The translations under genes and the position numbers were made by a program. A stretch of DNA of 43,195 bases from Stenotrophomonas maltophilia (GTDB taxonomy: Bacteria > Pseudomonadota > Gammaproteobacteria > Xanthomonadales > Xanthomonadaceae): contig NZ_SRHZ01000049.1 of NCBI RefSeq assembly GCF_004684085.1, forward strand, positions 1 through 43,195. Direction: 5' to 3'. The notes beneath the pieces are model-generated. The model saw only the letters and a program-made list of their open reading frames with translations, was not told where the DNA came from and did no database searches. Shown here piece by piece: positions 40,394 to 43,195 of the stretch; positions within the stretch are counted from its first letter, which is position 1, and the number at the start of each line of letters is the position of its first letter.

Positions 40394-40780
40394 TCAGGCC
40401 ACCGGCACTTCATGCAGCGCCAACCATCGCCAACGCCCCTGTTCCACCCGCAGCACCGCCAGCGATTCGCGCCAGGCAACCGCCCCTTCACCCACCGAAT
40501 GCCCTTCGCGATAGCGCAGCACTGCCAGCGGTGACGGCACATCCACTGCCTGCAGGGCTTCGATGTATATCTGCAGGCCTGGGCGCGCGCCATGACCACC
40601 CGCGAACAACGCTTGCACGGCATCGCGATCCAACCTGCGCCCAGTGATGCCGACCATACTGAAGTCCGCGCAGAAATGCGCCATCAGATCATCCAGCGCA
40701 TCCGCGCCAACCTCGGCACGGAACCAGGCCTGCAGCTTGTCATGCAGGTGGTGGATTTCATGTTCTGCGGTGGTATCCAT
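40394..40780 (-). CDS. NTF2-like/SnoaL-type protein
   Basis: A 128-aa protein with the cone-like NTF2 fold pattern: an N-terminal helical part (EIHHLHDKLQAWFRAEV, ALDDLMAHFCADFSMVGI), then RLDRDAVQALFAGGHG and strands PLAVLRYREGHSVGEGAVAW, SLAVLRVEQGRWRWLALHEVPV. Such proteins act as small enzymes or binding proteins; the substrate is unknown. Its ATG overlaps the MFS stop as TGATG, so it is translationally coupled to that transporter and probably part of the same detoxification or export unit. Confidence 0.8.
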   Translation of the reverse strand: MDTTAEHEIHHLHDKLQAWFRAEVGADALDDLMAHFCADFSMVGITGRRLDRDAVQALFAGGHGARPGLQIYIEALQAVDVPSPLAVLRYREGHSVGEGAVAWRESLAVLRVEQGRWRWLALHEVPVA

Positions 40781-42138
40781 CAGGTGTTCTTCGGTTGCGA
40801 AAGGGTGAACCTCTGCGGCCGGCGCAGCAGCGCCATCGGCAGCAGGGTCAGTACGGCGGCCAGCCCCAGCGCCACGTGCGTGGCGTAAGCCGGCAGCCAT
40901 TGCATGGCCAGTGCCAGCAGCAACGCGATGGCCGCGGTGCCCAGGCAGAAGCTGAGCTGGCGATTGAGATTCCAGAGAGCGCTGGCATCGCCCAGCGCCT
41001 CCCCTTCCACGCCATGGAAGGCCAGCGTCTGCGCGGTACTGCTGCACAGGCTGCCGCCGGCGCCCATCAGCGCGAACAACATCCCGGCCAACGCGAAGGC
41101 CGGCTGCGGCAGCAACGCCATCAACAGCAGGCCGCTGGCCTGCAGAAGCATGCCCGTACGCAGTACCGTGGCCGGACCGAAGCGAGCCAGCAGGCGCTTG
41201 CTGGCCGTGATCGCAATGGCCGAGGCCAGCGCCCACGGCAGCATCAGCGCACCAATGCGTGCGGCGCTGTAACCGGCCTGGTGCAACTGCAGGGTACTGA
41301 CCAGCTGGCTGCCGATGAACACACCGGGTACGGCCAGATAGATCAGCATCGCCAGGCGCAGCCCACGATGGGACAGCAGGGACCAGCGCAGCAGCGGCTG
41401 CACTTGCCTGCGTGCGTGGCGCAGGTGGGCCGCCGCCAGCAGCAGCGCGACCAGCAGCAACACGGTGCCTGCGGCCCGATGTCCCGTCTCGCCCAGCCAG
41501 GTCAGCGCCAGCAGCAGCGCACCCAGCGCCAGCATTGCGGTGGACAGCGCATAGGCCTGCAGGCGCGGCGCACTGCGCGCGCCATCGGCCGGCATCCAGG
41601 CCAGCACCAGGCCGATTGCCACCACCGCCAACGGAAGGCTGGCCCAGAGCACGCCGCGCCAGGACAACCACTGCACCAGCAGCCCGCCCAACGCGGGTGC
41701 CAGTGCCGGCACCAGCAGCGCCACCAGCAGGATGCGGCGGGTCAGCGCGCCACGCTGGTCGGGCGTGCACTGGCGGTAGGCCGCCGCCTGCGCCACTGGA
41801 ATCAGCAGGCCGCCGGCCAGCCCCTGCAGCAGGCGCCAGCCCAGCAGCCAGCCGATCCCCGGTGCTGCGCCGGCCAGCGCAGCGGCAACCGCGAACAACA
41901 GCAACGCCACCAGCAGCAAGCGACGCTCGCCACAGCGCGCGGCCAGCCACGGTGCCAGCGGAATCACCACGCTCAGGCCCAGCATGTAGGCGGTGCCGAC
42001 CCAGGCCAGGGTACCGACATCGGCGTGTAGTTCCGCCGCCAATGCCGGATAGGCCACCGTGGCGATGAACATGTTGACCAGATCCAGGGCGAACACCAGC
42101 AGGAAGATCGCCTCATGGCGCAGGCGGGGGGACGGCAT
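40780..42138 (-). CDS. MFS drug-efflux-type transporter
   Basis: A 452-aa inner-membrane protein with 12-14 predicted helices. Family features are LDLVNMFIATVAYPALAAEL in helix 1, WVGTAYMLGLSVVIPLAPWL, the GWRLLQGLAGGLLIPVAQA helix with a GxxGG-type motif C-like region, and APALGGLLVQWLSWRGVLW. This is the DHA (drug:H+ antiporter) pattern, though it is shorter than a typical 14-helix DHA2. It overlaps the NTF2-like gene by 1 nt. The divergent LysR gene and the 19-bp palindrome between them are the likely control. Confidence 0.88.
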   Translation of the reverse strand: MPSPRLRHEAIFLLVFALDLVNMFIATVAYPALAAELHADVGTLAWVGTAYMLGLSVVIPLAPWLAARCGERRLLLVALLLFAVAAALAGAAPGIGWLLGWRLLQGLAGGLLIPVAQAAAYRQCTPDQRGALTRRILLVALLVPALAPALGGLLVQWLSWRGVLWASLPLAVVAIGLVLAWMPADGARSAPRLQAYALSTAMLALGALLLALTWLGETGHRAAGTVLLLVALLLAAAHLRHARRQVQPLLRWSLLSHRGLRLAMLIYLAVPGVFIGSQLVSTLQLHQAGYSAARIGALMLPWALASAIAITASKRLLARFGPATVLRTGMLLQASGLLLMALLPQPAFALAGMLFALMGAGGSLCSSTAQTLAFHGVEGEALGDASALWNLNRQLSFCLGTAAIALLLALAMQWLPAYATHVALGLAAVLTLLPMALLRRPQRFTLSQPKNT

Positions 42139-42214
42139 CGGCGGCGCTCCAGCGGAGAAGCTGCCAGCATGCCGTGCGGGCCTTGTTGGAAAAACACGAC
42201 GACAGCTGCAACAC

Positions 42215-42233
42215 TGTCAAATCTGTTTTGACA
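42215..42233. promoter_or_regulatory. LysR-type operator with -35 hexamers on both strands
   Basis: A perfect palindrome TGTCAAA-TCTGT-TTTGACA in the 105-bp gap between the MFS gene (minus) and the LysR gene (plus). Each arm holds a TTGACA consensus, one per strand. It lies 10 bp before the LysR start, where autorepression is expected. Confidence 0.65.
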
Positions 42234-42243
42234 ATGGGCCGCC

Positions 42244-43140
42244 ATGGTCAGTCTCGATCGCTTCGATATCTTCCGCGCCGTGGTCGAGGCCGGCAGCCTG
42301 ACCGCCGCCGCCGATCGCCTCGGCCTGAGCCGCGCGGTGGTCAGCTTCAACCTGAAGCGGCTGGAACAGGAGCTGGGGGTGACCCTGCTGCTGCGCAGTA
42401 CCCGCCACCTGGCCCTGACCGAGGCCGGTGAACAGTTCCTGCAGCACTGCGTGCAGGCACTGGATTCCGCACAGGCAGCCATCGATGCCGCGCGCCGCGA
42501 CCAGCATCAGCTGCAGGGCGTGCTGCGCCTGACCACTACTCCGGAATACGCGCAGCTGCGCCTGATCGCAGCGCTGGAGGCCTTCCGTGCGCGGCACCCG
42601 GCGCTGCAGCTGCACCTGTCGACCTCACCGGCACCGGCCGACCTGATTCCCGAACGCTTCGATCTGGCGATCCGCCTCGGCCGCCTGCCGGACTCGGGGC
42701 TGCATGCCAATGAACTGGAACGGCATCCGCTGTGCGCAGTGGCCGCTCCATTGCTGCTGGCACGCCTGCCCTCGGCCGATGCCGTGGATGATCCGGTGCA
42801 GCTGGGCACCCTTCCCCGCCTGGGCTACCCGCGTCTGGCCGATGTGCCGGTGATTGCACCTGACGGTAGCGACGCCCTGTTTGCCACCAACCCGGGCAAT
42901 GCGGTGGTGCGCGTGGATGGTGCCAGCAGCCTGCGCGCTTTCGCTGTGGCCGGCGCCGGGGTCACCGTGCTGCCACGCTGGCTGATCGAGGACGACCTGG
43001 CTCAGGACCGGCTACGACCGGTACTGCGTCAGCACCGCTTCCCGCAGCAGAGCGTGTACGCGGTCTACCCACACAGCACACAGCCCTCACCGAAGGTGCG
43101 GCAGCTGATTGATTTCCTGCGCGGGTGGTTTGGCAAATGA
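42244..43140 (+). CDS. LysR-family transcriptional regulator
   Basis: A 298-aa LysR protein. The helix-turn-helix is at residues about 5-65 (RFDIFRAVVEAGSLTAAADR, GLSRAVVSFNLKRLEQELGV, LLLRSTRHLALTEAG). The effector domain starts near 90 (VLRLTTTPEYAQLRLIAALEAF), with RFDLAIRLGRLPDSGLHA and GAGVTVLPRWLIEDDLAQDRL. The likely target is the divergent MFS/NTF2-like operon via the palindrome at 42215-42233. The stop codon is followed directly by the terminal palindrome. Confidence 0.93.
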   Translation: MVSLDRFDIFRAVVEAGSLTAAADRLGLSRAVVSFNLKRLEQELGVTLLLRSTRHLALTEAGEQFLQHCVQALDSAQAAIDAARRDQHQLQGVLRLTTTPEYAQLRLIAALEAFRARHPALQLHLSTSPAPADLIPERFDLAIRLGRLPDSGLHANELERHPLCAVAAPLLLARLPSADAVDDPVQLGTLPRLGYPRLADVPVIAPDGSDALFATNPGNAVVRVDGASSLRAFAVAGAGVTVLPRWLIEDDLAQDRLRPVLRQHRFPQQSVYAVYPHSTQPSPKVRQLIDFLRGWFGK

Positions 43141-43195
43141 AAAAAGGGGACGGAGGGGATTAAGTCGTTTGTGCATAAACGACTTAATCCCCTCC
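43141..43195. repeat. Terminator-like long palindrome, right copy (cut by window edge)
   Basis: It begins at the base after the LysR stop with an A-run and GGGGACGG, then a palindrome at 43152-43195 with 19-nt arms and a 6-nt centre GTGCAT (the left copy has GTGCAC). The other half of the outer stem and T-run are expected just outside the window. Same element as 1-56; it would act as an intrinsic terminator for the LysR gene. Confidence 0.8.

Overview
The window is GC-rich, densely coded chromosomal DNA of a Xanthomonadaceae gammaproteobacterium, most likely Stenotrophomonas (S. maltophilia complex). Three things suggest this: about twenty GTAG-headed palindromes of the kind described as SMAG REP elements, a secreted alpha-amino-acid ester hydrolase of the Xanthomonas/Stenotrophomonas type, and a complete lldPRD-dld lactate operon. 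I see no rRNA, tRNA, CRISPR array, prophage, insertion sequence or plasmid gene.

Layout. 57-6450 (minus) is a tightly overlapping six-gene unit: AraC-type regulator, YcaC-like isochorismatase-fold hydrolase, DoxX membrane protein, exported YtcJ-like amidohydrolase with a His-rich tail, alginate-export-type porin, and MFS exporter with a soluble C-terminal domain. 6501-10605 holds a small DoxX-like membrane protein divergent from a hybrid-length Reg_prop/Y_Y_Y sensor kinase and its NarL-type response regulator. 10905-13119 is an MFS/LysR divergent pair. 13127-16360 is a LytS/LytTR two-component pair with a BAAT-like hydrolase downstream. 16508-19722 holds an exported amidohydrolase and an ankyrin lipoprotein, divergent from a LysR regulator. 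19854-23064 holds a DUF3806 protein, a CodA-like deaminase, a chorismate-lyase-like protein and a lipoprotein. 23167-25893 is a TonB-dependent receptor. 26115-29662 holds an acetyltransferase, CDP-diacylglycerol pyrophosphatase (cdh), two exported proteins of unknown function and an I78 protease-inhibitor lipoprotein. 29823-35146 is the lactate operon with two LldR-type operators upstream. 35369-38128 holds an MgtC-like protein, an SDR dehydrogenase, a small low-GC ORF and an AraC/PchR-like regulator. 38294-40204 is the ester hydrolase. 40394-43140 is an MFS/NTF2-like pair divergent from a LysR regulator.

The gene content is accessory metabolism, transport and sensing. Several regulator/target divergent pairs have visible dyads between them. 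The intergenic space is dominated by REP palindromes, two of which supply the stop codon of the adjacent gene. Both ends of the window fall inside copies of one other long palindrome, placed directly after the stop codons of the outermost genes; this looks like a dispersed bidirectional terminator, and the window may be a contig broken at that repeat.

I found no clearly new defence or mobile system. The best candidates for something undescribed are the six-gene amidohydrolase/porin/exporter module with the candidate operator sites beside it, and the low-GC ORF at 36785-37129.
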